From NCBI GenBank assembly GCA_032433595.1, contig JASWJB010000051.1, positions 1 to 64,000 on the forward strand: a DNA stretch of 64,000 nucleotides, read 5' to 3'. A program made the position numbers and the translations under genes. Shown here in pieces: positions 30,074-43,015 of this stretch; position 1 is the stretch's first letter, and the number at the start of each line of letters is the position of its first letter. The notes beneath the pieces were generated by a model that made no database searches, was not told where the DNA came from, and saw nothing but the letters and a program-made list of their open reading frames with translations. This stretch comes from Conoideocrella luteorostrata. Its lineage: Eukaryota; Ascomycota; Sordariomycetes; Hypocreales; Clavicipitaceae.

Positions 30074-32244
30074 ATAAATTTAAAATTAGTACAATAAGTC
30101 AGAAAAAAAAGAAAGATATGAAATGAAGATGTTTGTGATACGATCTAGCTGTCGTATCGTCGCAAAGCCAGCTGTGTGTGGGGCTCCGCGTTTACGATCA
30201 AGGTACAGATCGAATGCTGGCGATGGTTTAGAAACTTGCCAGGAACATAGGACGAAATTTCAGGGGAAACGGATTAAAAAGGGATGCAAAAAATCTAATA
30301 CTTAACATAGTTCGTGAAGAGTTTTCAACTGCCAACGCTAGCACGAGGTTATCGTGACTCTCGCCGGAAACGATTAGAAGCCGCAGTTCATTGTTCGATC
30401 TCTTCTCGTTTTGTATCCAAGACGTCATCGTTATCAACGAAGTGTATTAATAGCCCCATTTGAGGCAGCCCTAGGTGGATTCTAAATCTTGCTATATTCT
30501 TTCCGGACAGTTCTGGGGACGGCAATTAGTCGTAAATGTACCTGGGCTTCGGCAATTTTTAGTGGCTAGCCAAATCTGCCCGTCCACGCACATAATCAGC
30601 GTAGCACCATAGTAGTAAAAAATAAGGCTGCAGCCTGTTCGCACTTTGCTATCTCCATCGTGTAGTTCGCTGTCGAGAACAACGAAAGACACAGCATCGA
30701 ATGCAGCCGGCGTTGTTGGCTTCGCAAGGTCATTGACGCGACCAGCCACTGAACTCCCTACGCCTAAATGGCATTTATCATTGTGGCGTACAGCAATGTG
30801 GTGTACTTCACTAGCCTCTCCTAGATCATACTAGAACAAGTGTCTGATGCACGCCGGGCTAGAGCAAGCATGAGGTCAAGATCCCGTGAAAGACATGCGG
30901 GCCTGTCTCAAGCCAGTTTGACCAGATCGCGAGGCACACCACGGAGTATCCCCATGTTTGCGTCCGATTGCACGAACTTGCTCCAGGTAGATATGAATGC
31001 GTTCAATGGAAGATCATCGCAGGGACTAAGACAAAGGGCGCGAAAGTCGTGACCAAAATTACCAAGCTGAGTAGTAAGTAGCGCCTAGAGGAAAGAGTGC
31101 GATTAAAGGTCAAGGATGTTCGAGGTGGTTAATTATGTAACTTAAACAATTTAAGCCTCAACTCAGCCAAGGGACTAAGCCTATGTTGGCTAGTTCGCCT
31201 ATCTCTGCTCCGTACTTCGCTTATCTGTAGTTCAGCGGGTCAGCCGAAGCATCGTCGATCCCAAGCTCATATCGCTGCATGCATATTCAGTACCATGTAG
31301 CTAAAAGCCCTAATGGGCGTGAAAACTCTATCCAAAGTTATGCCTGGAGCTACTTAGCAAAGCCCTTTGTTTGTCTGGTCAAACAAGTTCTGCATATGTT
31401 AAAGCAAGACCAGACTCCGGTGCCAGGCGGAGCACTTCACCCCAGGGTAGGTACTTGTCGCAAGCATAGTAGAACAATGCCAACTGCTGTCTACACCGTC
31501 CGAGTCTGTCGTCATCATCATCGTTACGAAGCTCACTCTGCCCTGACGTTGAGGGCAACTGAGCAATGAAAATAAACCGCCCAAGTCATTCATGGCACTT
31601 GGAGTTTGGAGTGTCACATTGTAAATTCTGACAAGTGTGGGGCCGTGATTCCGGAAGCCCCATATCGCGGCGTGCTAGTCCCGGTCCGGACGCGCAACTG
31701 CATGTTCTCAACGGTTGCCGCAGGTCTCGTCCATGGGAATTTACCTGTTCCTGGGACAGACGTCTCGGATTTTCACCAGAGAAACCCGGAATAGGCATCT
31801 AACAAGGTTTGAGGCTTGCCAAGCACGTCCCGCCAAACAGCCTCAGCATGCGCGCCCACCTAGCCCAGCTGAACAGCACCTATCAGATAACACTGATTCG
31901 CATGCGAGAACCTGCTACTCGCACAAGTTCCACCGTGGAAACTCGTGTTTTCCCTTTATCCCTTAGTTAATCCACTTCCGTACACATGGGCAAGAAGGTA
32001 ATGGAGAACGACGTTTTCGGTTGCGTCCCAAAGCTTCGGTTGTAATCTCGGCCAAACACCACATTCATTGCCTTAGTTTTAACACGCCACGATCCATCAC
32101 GTGACAATCCGATTTACACTTGTTTAATCTGCAACCCACGCGAATTTTACCCACTTTTCATTTCAACCGTCAACTTCACCCCCCTGCCATCACCAAATCT
32201 CATTCCGCCGAACCTCACCCCCAACTTTCCATTGTCATCACCAA
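30074..32244. other. Divergent promoter region, giant wall protein / REV7
   Basis: About 2.2 kb with no supportable gene. A pyrimidine-rich leader (coding-strand C/T and T-run) directly precedes the wall-protein ATG. Short ORFs (for example 30492..30749 minus, 31586..31798 minus) carry no domain. No transposon ends were recognised. Confidence 0.55.
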
Positions 32245-33246
32245 ATGTCTCAGACTACTGACCAGCCAGATCTTCAGGCAGATGCAGATGCAGATGCTGA
32301 AGCAGCTGGAATCACTGCAGCCTCCATACTAGGCCCTGCGGATGCCGACTTCCTGCTCACATCCTTCACCAATTTCCTCGCTGTGGCTCTACATTCCATC
32401 CTATTCTATCGCAAACTCTATCCAGAGACTACCTTCATGACTGCCCGGGCCTATAATATACCTGTACACCAGTCCCGACATTCCGGCGTGTGCGCCTGGA
32501 TACGGGATGCCGTAGCAGCTGCTGCAGAGCAACTTCGTGCAGGCTCTGCCCGCCAGATCAGTCTGGTGATTCACGCACCCTGTAATTTTGCGGTAGCAGA
32601 GCGGTGGATCTTTGATGTACAGTCCTTCCCTTCTTCTTGGCCTGAAGCAATTGTATCACCTGATGAAACCGATGAAGACTCCGATTCCGCAGAAGAGGAC
32701 GATGACGATGCAGAACCAGTCGAAGAGCTCGTGAACCCAACGGATGTGAATGAGGCACTCAGAGCAGCCTTGAGTAGACTTTTTCAAGTGGGTCAAAGTC
32801 GACCACCTCTACCGGACGGATGTACCTTCACCTTGGGTGTTGAGCTGCGGGATAGAGCCCCAGCTCCAATATTTGTAAGTTCCAACAGTCTGGTTTCGAT
32901 CCACAGCCACTCACACCTTCCGCCTCTCCCACAATTTGAACAAGCTCAAGTCTTCAGCTCTGGTATTGGATCGGGGATTTGCTGACATGGTCCTTGTCCA
33001 CAGCACCCACAACTTTGGATTCCTTCTCAGCCTAGTCTTCAAGCGCCCGCCGCAAACAGGCCTGGGTTTGGTCGTGCCCTTAGAGGAATATCTACCACTC
33101 CAGTCCGATCTGTCCGGGCCGGTCCACTTTTCTTTGAGTGTTGGGTTGAACAGGGTAAAACTAAAGTGGCTGCCAGCGAGACTCCTCCCATTAAGCCCTC
33201 TTCCACATTTAAAAAGCCAAAAAGCCCATGGCAATGGATACAATGA
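32245..33246 (+). CDS. REV7: REV7/MAD2B-like HORMA-domain protein
   Basis: Two exons: 32245..32874 and 33004..33246 (290 aa); one 129-bp intron with GTAAGT donor and a GCTGAC branch site just before the acceptor. The HORMA core is clear: FTNFLAVALHSILFYRKLYP, FMTARAYNIPVHQSRHSGVCAWI, then FAVAERWIFDVQSFP. An acidic loop (EDSDSAEEDDDDAEPVEE) interrupts the domain, followed by ALSRLFQVGQSRPPLPDGCTF. The second exon gives HPQLWIPSQPSLQ and a basic tail. In known systems Rev7 is the accessory subunit of translesion polymerase zeta and also acts in checkpoint control and end protection. Convergent with the BUD3-like gene (297 bp between stops). Confidence 0.9.
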
Positions 33247-33543
33247 AAGTTTCAACTTCGTAAATCTTGATCATAAATATTCCAGGAGACGTACTTTTTT
33301 GTTTTAATTTTTTTTTTCTAGAAAAGGGTCAGGTCTGAACCGGGTGGCCTTCTCTTGAAGTACAAACCTTCTGTGTTCGTCGACTTGCCCACGATCTTGA
33401 CTTCTCCATGACCTTCCTAGTGATATGGTAGTATACAAAACTTGCTGTACAAGCATCTCACATCGTGCATCATTAAAACATGAGCTCACTGAACCTCATT
33501 CAATCCTCATACAGCCAGCGAGATTCTTGAGGCGCAAAATTAC

Positions 33544-36500
33544 TTACTCTGCGCCCTTCAACATTGCTCTCAGGCCGATGATTTCCCTTTTCAGCCGGCC
33601 ATTCTCTCTTTTGGTTCGCGCTGCCTCTTCACTCTGTTCCCTCAGCTTAGCCACCAATTCATCCTTGTCCTCTTTAGCCTTCCCCTTCACTGCCTTGACT
33701 ATTCTGCCGAGTTCCTGGTTGTACCTTTCGTAGAGCAACTCATTTTCAGCTACAACCTCCTTATGAAGCTGGTCAATAGCCCGTACTTTCGCCTCGGTAT
33801 TCTTCAGCGTGCTATCTAACTCACGCTGCGTTGTAGCCTGTTGTTCATGTAACTCTCGCATCATGTGCTGGATCTTATTTTCTAGATCCTTCAGGGACGT
33901 AGTGAATCCACTCGTGTCTGCAACTTGTGAATTCGGTGACCAGACGTGAGTAACGCGCGCCATTTCCTCGCCAATATTTGCGAGCTCCTTCTGTAATGAC
34001 GAGTCAACTTCGTCCGCAAGCTGCTTCTCGTTTTGAAGGCGCTCTCTAAGCTTTTGAGGAGACTGAAGACGGAGACGTTGGGCGTTGGAACGGGTTGGGC
34101 TGCCCGAACGGGTTGGTGATTCGGCTCCTGACGCTGATTTGGATGGCTTGAGAGTGGGGATGGAGGATATCGATAGAGCTTTCGGATGTCTTGCAATCTT
34201 GCTTGGTGAATCAGAACCTTTGGGAGCAGCGGAACGATCGGCAGAACTCAAGGGTGCTTTTGATGGACCACCTAAATTTTCCTTTCCCCTTTCCTTTTGC
34301 CTCGAGCTTCGTAGTGCCTCTGCCACATTGGGGCTGACCGGTATCTTTGACTGTGGCGCTGCTTTAGGAGTGTTAGGCGTCGTGTCAACTGTGCCGGAAG
34401 TGGGTTTTGTTGATTGCCAAGGCTGGAATGGCTCGTCGCCGTCATCGAGTGTGGCTGCGGCCATAAGGCTCTTGAGATCTGACAAAGAGCTTCGCCTTTT
34501 CTTCTTCAAATTCTTGGACGGTACTCGGTCGCCACTTGATGGTTCTCCGATAGTGTCGAGCGGGAAATCCAGGCGGTGTGAGCTGGGTGGCCGCCCAGGC
34601 GCCTCGTCGAATGCACCAGCCAGAGGTGGTCTGTCTCGGGACACTCCACGCCGATGCAGTCTCTTTGGTAAGCTACTGTCATCGATGGAACGAGCCCCGT
34701 CCAGTGTGCCGCGTGATAAGCTCGAACTGTCGCCGGTAGCGGGATTTCGGTGCTTGCTCAATGTGCGCCAGACAGAAGGCCGCTCATCTCTTGAATTTTG
34801 GCGAAGTAAAACATCGAGGCCAAACTTGCGGCGCAGCGACGAGGCATTTGATGTGATTGAGCCTGTGTGGGCCTTTCCCTGTCGGTAGCTGGATGTGATT
34901 GATTCAGAAATAGAGGCTACCGGATTGAAGCTTTGATTTGCACTATGATCATCAAACATCCTGTCACAGTCTTCGACAAGTCGATCTAAGAGATTGATGT
35001 AGTTGTGTGCATCTCCCTCAGTAACAAGAAGCTCAGCAAAAGCAACCGTTAAAGCTCCTCTGTCACTGTCATTACCGCAGCCATCTAATAGATCAGCTAG
35101 GAGCTTGATGACTGCAATGAAGGCACGGCGGTTTTGCGGTGCCATCTCCTTGAAGAGATAATTAACGAAATCAGCAAAGTCTCCAGGAACTCTTTTGTTC
35201 GCTCTTTCGAGCAAGGTGTCCATGGCTTGCATTGTCATTACTGGACCCATCTGCTCCGCCCACGCAATATGCAAAAACTTTTCATATGCCACGAATATGA
35301 TTTCGGTACCTATATCGGTGGCAACCTCGTATTCGAACGGAGCCTCCATGAATCTGTTGTATATATCATTGACAGCCAACTCGTCAACAAGTGACCGGTT
35401 GAGTAGTGAACGGCCTATAATGGCGCCTTTGCGAGATTGAAGTGCTGCTACAAACCCGGTGAAGGTTTGCTCTAGTCGTAGCAACGGATTCTCTGGTCTA
35501 CCATCGGCAGTGTTTGGACGACTGTCTTTACCCCTAATTGAGCCAAACATGGAGTGAAAACTGTTGGCTCTGTGTAGTGATGGCTGCCTCTGAGTCTTGA
35601 CACCGGAGACAACGGCATCTGGAGCAGTGTTATTCGAGCCACTGTTCCACAGGCTTGCAAGCAGCTTGACAGGAGAGGCCGCTAGGAAAGATCTCGTCTT
35701 TTCGGCTCTGTTTGTCGAAAAGTTCAATCCTCGCAAAGTCTTGGTGTAATAAGACACCATTGGAGCTGTTAGGTTGGCATTACTAACGTCAAACTGGGAG
35801 CTGAGAAGCTGTATCACTATAAGAAGTGGATCATTAGTACTGTGTATAAGTTGTCAAGGTGCAAACAAGAAAGGGAACATACGACGGCGAGACAAGGAAG
35901 GGACGAAATCCTCCAAATCGATCTCATCTTCATATTGTTTACCACTCAGCCCAACTGTCTGCATTGAGACCCGTTTCAGATTCTTGCTGGACAGATTAGC
36001 CACAATTTCGACTCCGTAATGGCCGAGCGGCGCTCCCTTTGTGCCTTTCTCGTGATCTACCACGATGCGAATGGGGGCTGGCTCTCGTCGACCTTCTACA
36101 AGTTGATGCGCGCCTTCCTGGAAGACTGCCACGTGAAGCCCGAGGTTATTATCCTGCATACGAACCGATCGAAGTGTCCAGCAAGTGTCTTCTCGCTCCG
36201 TCTCCGAGAACCGTGCCTCAATCCTGGCCCTTACCACATCCTCGCACCACTTGGTAGCCTTTCCTTCATAAGCCTCCTGAAACATGAAGCAGCGGACAGT
36301 TGGTGCTTTGCTAGTCTTGTGCTGTCCTAGATGCACATCCTTTAGTTCCGCGGTCGAGGTCATCCATATCAACGAGCCATCAGCCGATTCAGAAAATCGC
36401 ACATCCGCCATTTTATGCCAACCGGTGAAAGCAAATTCGTATGAAGAAGGACCACCAGCGGCATTTGTCATCGAAATTAGTAAATCGGCAGCAGAAGGCT

Positions 36501-38127
36501 TATCAATTTCCCGAAGCAAGTCGCGGCCCGTCATGGTGAAGCCAACCTTTGTCAGTAAGATTACACAGTCGGAAAATAAAAGCAGAATGCCAGCAGCATC
36601 GACCTCAGTACCTCCCTGAAAAGAAGGCGTGATCTCGATGAAGTCAGCGGCAGCTATAAGACGACCTTCTGGTTCCAAATCCTTTGGCCAAGACTCAACC
36701 ATATTTCGAAGTCTGTTGGCGATATGAGGCTGGTTGAGCAGCGGGTCATCCATGGAACATATATTGGTAATGATATCTCGAGCTTTGAGCATGGGCTGCA
36801 GAGCAGGGTGAGTAATGGGCAATGAGCCGACGATTTGATCGATGAGAAGACTATATCGAGGAAGTCGTTGTACGGGTTCAATGAGTGTAGACCTGACGGT
36901 TTGCTCACCAGATTGCATCACGCGCTGTCTGAAGCTAGACTGTTGGTTGAGGAAGTTGTTGAGCAAGGTTGGGAAGTGCTGGCTAGCTTTAATATAGTCT
37001 TGGTAACTTTGGGTGAATTTTGGGAACCACTCGTGGAACAGCCTGGCAATGCTCAAGGCTCCGCTAGGGTCTTTGGAATGAGCTGAACCCGACCACTTCG
37101 GGTTACTCATATTTGCTGTTGTTTGTGCCATGTCCCTGAGTGCCTCATCCTCGGTGTCATCCATGGTCCTCCGAAGCTGCTCCATGAAGGCCGTGTTCAG
37201 CTGCAATATCTGATCTGCTGAACGAGGAAATAATCTTTCCAATTCCTCTTCGGATGGACTAAGGCTTCCCTCAGGCCTTGTTGCTGCGCTTTCCCGGAAA
37301 TCCTTTGCGATTTTGTGGACTAATTCTCGCAATTTCATTACATATCTTTGTTCCGTGTCCACCAGCTCTGCCAGCTTCATACGTAGCTCGCGCTTTTGAT
37401 CTTTTGTAAATGTTCTTCCACGGTTCAACGACGTCGGTTTTGAAGGCGCGCGACGTAATTTGCTTGTCGGCAAGAAGACTGGTTCGCCAAATAGCTTCAC
37501 AAGGTGGGTATATCCTCCATATTGTCTTAACGTCGGGTCCAGAATATCGTCCTCGTCATCCGGTATATCCTCCAAGTCGGCTGGTTGAAGGGGTACAATA
37601 GCGCCCGGGGGGAGAACAAGGTCAATATCCACATTATTCACATGCTGCGTCTGCAGCGCATCCTGCAATGAAGCAACCACCTCTGCTGCATTCTCGCTCT
37701 TGACCATCGATGCGACCAGATCTGCAGCATGCTTTTCCCCGAATAGCTCCGCCGCGCTTCCGGGGCGCTTACCCCTCGTTGGGTAAAGATTCCTGAGGTA
37801 ACTTTTGACCCCATCGGAAAGTTCTGAAAAGTATTTGAACAAGCCACACGTCAGGCCGCGGTATACCTCGTCGACTTGAAGTTCCCGAGGCAGGTGGTTG
37901 ACGGCGCTGTATAAAGGAGAGCTCGGGGCTATGATTATGCGCGGGATGGATTGGAAACCGGCCGGCGACAGGATGTGCATCTGGATGCGAGAGCTATTGA
38001 GCGTATAGTTGGCAGTTGTTGAAGGGCCATGAAATATGAGGACGGGCAGGTGGCCGAGCAGCGGGTCGGAGGCATGATAGAGACAAAGGTCGGGCGAGAG
38101 CGCCAGGTCGTCCGTGACACGCACCAT
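33544..38127 (-). CDS. RhoGEF with DH domain, BUD3-like
   Basis: Two exons: 38127..35883 and 35816..33544 (1505 aa); one 66-bp intron (SLSRR|LIQLLSSQ). The first in-frame ATG is at 38127; the frame is open slightly further upstream but without ATG. The N-terminus (MVRVTDDLALSPDLCLYHASDP) resembles fungal BUD3 proteins. A Dbl-homology domain lies at about residues 245-485, with the signature LIEPVQRLPRYSLL, followed by a PH-like region. The second half is Ser/Pro-rich and disordered, ending in a coiled coil (about 1370-1505). In filamentous fungi BUD3 activates the GTPase RHO4 at septation sites. The RhoGEF assignment is strong and the BUD3 identity is moderate, from recalled family features. 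Confidence 0.82.
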
Positions 38128-39252
38128 GGTCTCGTCAATGGGCCGCACTCATGGCCTTTTTCGTGGAATGGGCGTGATGAGAGAGTCCAGTGGCTGTAAA
38201 AGATCCCTCGTGTTGGTAATGGATTCCGCGGCGAAAAATGCAAGCGGGGTGGTTTGCTAGGCTTGTCTCGACAAACACTCAGAGACAACAAATGCGATAT
38301 GGCGGGACGGGTGGGCCACTTTCAGATGGTAAACATGGAGAGACGACGTGGATCCCTGTCTTGCTTTGCATGCAACAAGCACAGATCGCCGACTATGATC
38401 TAGGAAGTCCCGGGGTCTGGCTACACTGGTAAGATAAGATGCTCTCTGCAAGTGCTGGTGATGGGCAGCGACGATGAGTTGTAAAGAAGAAGGCAGACCC
38501 GCAGCAAGAGTGTTTATGTTGCCAAATGCAGCGACACAGCTTGAGGGCATCAAGACTAGATCAGCAGCAAGTTGAAGGGTATCTGGAGTCTGGTCTGACG
38601 CATCTGTTTCATTACGTACGACCGGGCTATAACTAACGGTTGATTGCGACGAATTCTTGCTATGCGGCCAGGACAATGGCCAGGACGGCGGTCAGGGTGT
38701 TTAGCGGTGTCGGGGAGGAGCGATCATGTAGTTACGGAGTACGGAGTAGCTTACCGTTGCATATAAAAAAGTGTCTTGGGCTGGCCAATTGACGCGGCTG
38801 AGACGCGTCGAGAGGTTAAAAAAAGAAGCGAGCAAGGTTCTAGAACCCCACTGTAAACAACGAATTTGTGCTCCAGTCTTGCTCTCAAGTGCCAAATACT
38901 ACTTCGTACTAGTACTAACTAGTACGAGGTACCATTCGCCCACGAGCTGCCCCTCGACTGGCCAGCTATCAGACCCCTCACCCCCATTCTGAGCTACGTC
39001 GTCAGCGGAAGCTCCTGAGAAGCTATGGTGCCATGTACTCCGTACCAGCCCGTTGGTTAATAGCTAACAGGTCTGGCTATTGAAGCTCTCCGACCTCTGT
39101 TTAAGAGAGCCTCAACGAGATACACCCCCCCCCCTCCCTCTGATGACGCACAGCATCATACGTCGACCTAAATCTCCATTTACTTGCGCTTGGACTGCAG
39201 ACACACCATTCCGAACAGACCTTCGTACATAATTCATAATAACAGTACCGTC
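38128..39252. other. Divergent promoter region, BUD3-like / DCC1
   Basis: 1.1 kb between divergent starts. It carries a double 9-mer at 38733..38748 and a single copy at 39036..39044, a C-run near 39126, and an unsupported 139-codon minus ORF at 38257..38676. A non-recognised upstream exon of the RhoGEF cannot be excluded. Confidence 0.5.
38733..38748. repeat. Tandem TACGGAGTACGGAGTA element
   Basis: Two directly repeated, overlapping 9-mers in the BUD3/DCC1 divergent promoter. Confidence 0.95.
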
Positions 39253-39714
39253 ATGTCGAGCCAGAACCAAGGCCTGAAGCTCATCCACCAGCCCGACGAC
39301 TCAGGCTACCGTCTCCTGGAGCTACCCCCCGACCTGGCCAATCTTCTCGAATCCGATGCTGCCCCAGTGTCAGTTCCTCCTTTTATGCGCACCTCACTAT
39401 ATCCCTTCATGCACTTACCAACTAATAACTGCTCCTGTCCATGTAGCCTCACCCTGGAGTCTTCAGACGATTCGGCCATTCTTCGCACACCTGATAAAGC
39501 ATACCACCTTCGCCAGAAAAATACATCTAACGCACTGCTTCTGCTTTCGCCAAAGTCATCGCCAGATTCTGCCGATCAAGAGCTGGCTATTATATCAACG
39601 ATTCATGAGACAGTGGAGCTTGATGTGATGCCAGAGCTTCCTGTCCGGGCGGACAAGCTCGCGGATACCGGGAGCAGGGGGAAGTGGCACGAGATGTTTG
39701 GGAAAGGGCGTTGA
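39253..39714 (+). CDS. DCC1: DCC1-like sister chromatid cohesion protein (short form)
   Basis: Two exons: 39253..39368 and 39447..39714 (127 aa); one 78-bp intron (donor GTCAGT, branch ACTAATAACT, acceptor TGTAG) joining DAAPV|LTLESSDDSA. The motif chain GYRLLELPPDLANLLES, DDSAILRTPDKAYHLRQ and NTSNALLL matches the N-terminal domain of Dcc1, the subunit that with Ctf8 binds Ctf18 in the alternative clamp loader for PCNA. Human and yeast Dcc1 are about 390 residues; this model stops after KWHEMFGKGR with no winged-helix part. The 3' end lies 144 bp from the RAD4 stop, so there is little room for more exons. Either the fungal protein is naturally short or the gene is reduced. Confidence 0.8.
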   Translation: MSSQNQGLKLIHQPDDSGYRLLELPPDLANLLESDAAPVSVPPFMRTSLYPFMHLPTNNCSCPCSLTLESSDDSAILRTPDKAYHLRQKNTSNALLLLSPKSSPDSADQELAIISTIHETVELDVMPELPVRADKLADTGSRGKWHEMFGKGR

Positions 39715-39858
39715 TTACATCGTACTTCAATATAATTTGACGTCGCATTCCTCCTACTCTTGAGGTTCTGTCGTCTTTTGTAGACTCTATGGTACTACAA
39801 CTCTTCATTATACATGCGCATTTGTAGCATTGACTTTAATCCAACATTCATTCACCCT

Positions 39859-42698
39859 CTATCCGTGTTCAATAGTTAAACCTTGATCGTCCTGGTTTTC
39901 ATCGCCTTCATCATCGACGACTGGGAAGAAGCTTGATGTGCCGTGTTGCTGGCCTTCCTCTTCGTAGCCTTCTGGAAGAAACCCGCCAGCCATTTCTTCA
40001 TCCTCTTCCGCCGCAGGGGCATTCGCGTTCGTCCCGACAGCTTTACCATGCCCAAAAACCGATACGCTGTCGTTAATCTCACCATATTCCTGCCGTATCC
40101 TCTCCACAATCCGCAAACCCATTATAAACCTGCGCCACTTACCCAGCGCAGCCTTGCGACGCTTCTCATCCTCTTTTCTTCTGCGTTCCGCCTCATCCTT
40201 TTCCAGTTCGGTCATGACTTGGTCGTGATATTCTTCTGCGATGACAACGCCTTGAATGACGGGTACAGCCATGCGGTGACCAAACTCAAAGTCAACGACT
40301 GCCTCGGCGTAATCTATCTTGAGTCGCTTGCATACTTTCATGACGCCTCGGAAAGGCACATGTACAGCGCCTTCTGGGCACATGTGCTCCGCGAACAAGT
40401 CGATGTTGCTGGGTAGACAAGGTTAGTAATGCGCTGTACTTTGACAGAAATGATCACATACCCGTATCCATTCTTCGGAATGACACCGTTCTTAATAGGA
40501 GGCGGGATAATCCAGTCTGTCTGCTCATAGCTGTAAAGGCCTTGCAGGACCTTTTCTCCTGTAGCCGCTTCTGCCTCAATAATTTCTCTCCGCCGATTTG
40601 TGGTTGCCGCACGATAAGGAACTCTCTTTAGTGGCTGCACTCCGGCGAGAGGAGCACGTCCTTGCTTGTGCCATGTCTCTGCACTTTTGACTTGGACGAC
40701 ATCCGACCTAAGATACACGTCGTCCTCTTCTGTGTTGCCACCCTTTGCCTTGTTCTTGAACTTCTTCACTGGGGCTGCTTCGCTTTTGAGAGCCTCTTCT
40801 CGCTTCAAGTGTCTCTTGAGTACAAATTCTTGCGACTGCTTGTAATATTGCAGAGTTTCCTCGCCTTCCTTGATCTCCCTTTTCTCTGGTTTCCCTGGCT
40901 TCAAGTCCGTCAAGTCTTCATTGTCGTCTATTTCAGTGATTGGATGGACTTTGGTACCCCTTCGATATCCAGACATAGCTGTTTTGAACCAATCGAACTC
41001 TTCGTAGCGCTTCACCTTGCCATGACGATTATAGACGGGAATCTTTTCAACAGGCATCCGAACTCCCTTGGTCCTTCCGGGCAGCACTTGTCGTTTCACA
41101 TACCGGACGGTGACATCTTTGGCTGTGCCGTCTGGTGAGTATCCAACAATGTAAGCCATGACCTGCCTTGCTTTATCAGCCCTTTGGCCACGGGGTCCAA
41201 AAGTTTCAACAATGTCTCTGTTTGTCGCCACTGAGCCCTTTACAATCGGATCAACAGGCAAGTATTTGTGAGTGACAGGAGAGAAAACCTCTGTCCAGTA
41301 ATGTGGATACTCTAGATCAAGGTCGAACTTGCGCGGATTTGAGGCAGGTTTCTTCGGTGTGATTTCCATGTTCACAACTGACTCGTCGTCAGTATCCGTA
41401 TATTCAGGTTGCAGTTTGTCTTCGTTACTAGACAGAGATTCAAGAAGCATTTTGGAGCGGCCCGCTCGCCTTGGTTTCGAGTTTGATGTTACAGGAGGCT
41501 GTTTGGAAGACTTCTTGGAAGGAGTACTTTTCGACGAAGTTTTGGCTGCTTCTCGGTTATGAGAAATGATCCCTTGCTTATCCTCCTTCTCTGGTTCAGC
41601 GTCTTCCAATCGGTTCCAACCAAAACCCAATGGCTGTAAGCTAGCCACCAATCGAGCCTCTATACATAAACCGCGCAAGAGTGCAGCGAACAATTGCGCC
41701 CCGATATCTCTGCTTCCTTGACAGGTAACGGCGCACCGGCGGAAGTCTTCCAAGCTTGCAACCCTCTCCCCAAATCGACTCTGATCCTCGAAGTTTTCTT
41801 TGTATGCCTTCGTCAGTCTATCAAGCCTCTCCAACGCCATGTATCCCCATTTCCTGAGCCCAGAAGCATTGACTTTGAACCTCTGTTTCCACCAAGAGGT
41901 TAGTGATTGCATAAGCCGGAACAAAGGGTCCCCGTGGCTCATGTCGACGACGCCTTCCTCAAGTCTTTTCGCCGTACTCCCCCAATCACGAGACTCCCGC
42001 TGCCTCCCTTTGCCCTTTGTGCCGGACCTGCTCTTGGCCGTTGTTTTTTCCGATCTGACAGGTTGTCTGATGAGTCCTGAATTGAGCCTCCAGCGCTCTA
42101 CCTCATCCCACATCTTAGGAGGAAGATGAGATATCATTATCGCTTGGACTTCGGGATCACAGAGCCAGGAGTTGCGAACAGCATTGTGCCAGAGCAGCGT
42201 AAGAACATGCATACAGTGTGTCGCATTTCGAACCTTTCGCTCCCGTTTGGAAGGCCCTTTCTTATCTCCAAACACATTGGTCAATGACATGCGGGTGTCC
42301 TTGTTCAGCGTCAGCTCCAAATCTCCGGATACAGCCGGCACATTCGATTCGAATGGGGCCGGAGCCGCGACGTCCTCGAACTCGAAATCCTCGTCTTCGT
42401 CTTCATTCTCCGGCACTTCCCTGGCCACCTTTAACCGTTTCGCTTGTGGTACACCCTCAAAGTCTTCATCTGATAATGACGTCAGCGAGCTGCTGCTTTC
42501 ATCATCATCCAAAGTCTGAAAGATCGAGCCAGCGCTTTGCGCAGAGAGTGGTGTTGCGGTCGCATCAAGGTCATCGTAGAGAGTCGGCTTGCGCTTGTTG
42601 GACGACAACGAACTGGCGTCCTTGTCAATCTTTTCTGCTTTGCCACTATCACTACCGGGCGAGCCACGCAATCGTTTGCGTGGGACATGAGGAGGCAT
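39859..42698 (-). CDS. RAD4/XPC-family nucleotide excision repair protein
   Basis: Two exons: 42698..40462 and 40408..39859 (928 aa), with a 53-bp intron inside the DNA-binding region (KNGYG|NIDLFAEHM). Order: basic/acidic N-terminal tail; a transglutaminase-like fold (HCMHVLTLLWHNAVRNSWL through PHYWTEVFSPVTHKYLPVDPI); the beta-hairpin domains BHD1-2 (RYVKRQVLPGRTKGVRMPVE) and BHD3 (GAVHVPFRGVMKVCKRLKIDYAEAV, FEFGHRMAVPVIQGVVIAEE); and an acidic C-terminal tail. Rad4/XPC with Rad23 recognises helix-distorting lesions and starts global-genome repair. Tail-to-tail with DCC1. Confidence 0.95.
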
Positions 42699-43015
42699 TT
42701 CGATGTAGCTTTGTGTTGCGACACATGCTGAAGATGCGGCGTGACGAATTCTCGGCGTTCACGATTGTGCATAATAGAGCATGTCGTCATTCCTAGGTGT
42801 CGCGCGCACACTACACGAAACCACGTGATACAATTAAGGCCCAACTTTCTCCGGCGAAATCACGACTGCAAATTGATTTCCGATCAGATACTAAATTTTT
42901 TATCTGTGTATGTATCTATACATATGATGAAACTTGAAACTCTCGCCCTGGGTATCACTGCCCTCTAACGCCCAGGACATTCTGTCCTGTGAGTCATCAC
43001 CTCGACCCTGCTGTA
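42699..43015. other. Spacer between RAD4 start and CUZ1-like stop
   Basis: 317 bp, tandem arrangement; holds the RAD4 promoter and the CUZ1-like 3' UTR. Nothing else seen. Confidence 0.6.

Noticed and set aside
32875..33003. Extra small exon in the REV7 intron
   Set aside because: The direct join is in phase 0 and gives the expected IPSQPSLQ continuation, with a good branch site. No inner exon is needed.
38257..38676. 139-codon minus ORF upstream of the RhoGEF, possible N-terminal exon
   Set aside because: No clear donor/acceptor pair produced a family-like N-terminus; the ATG at 38127 already starts at the conserved VRVTDDLA motif.
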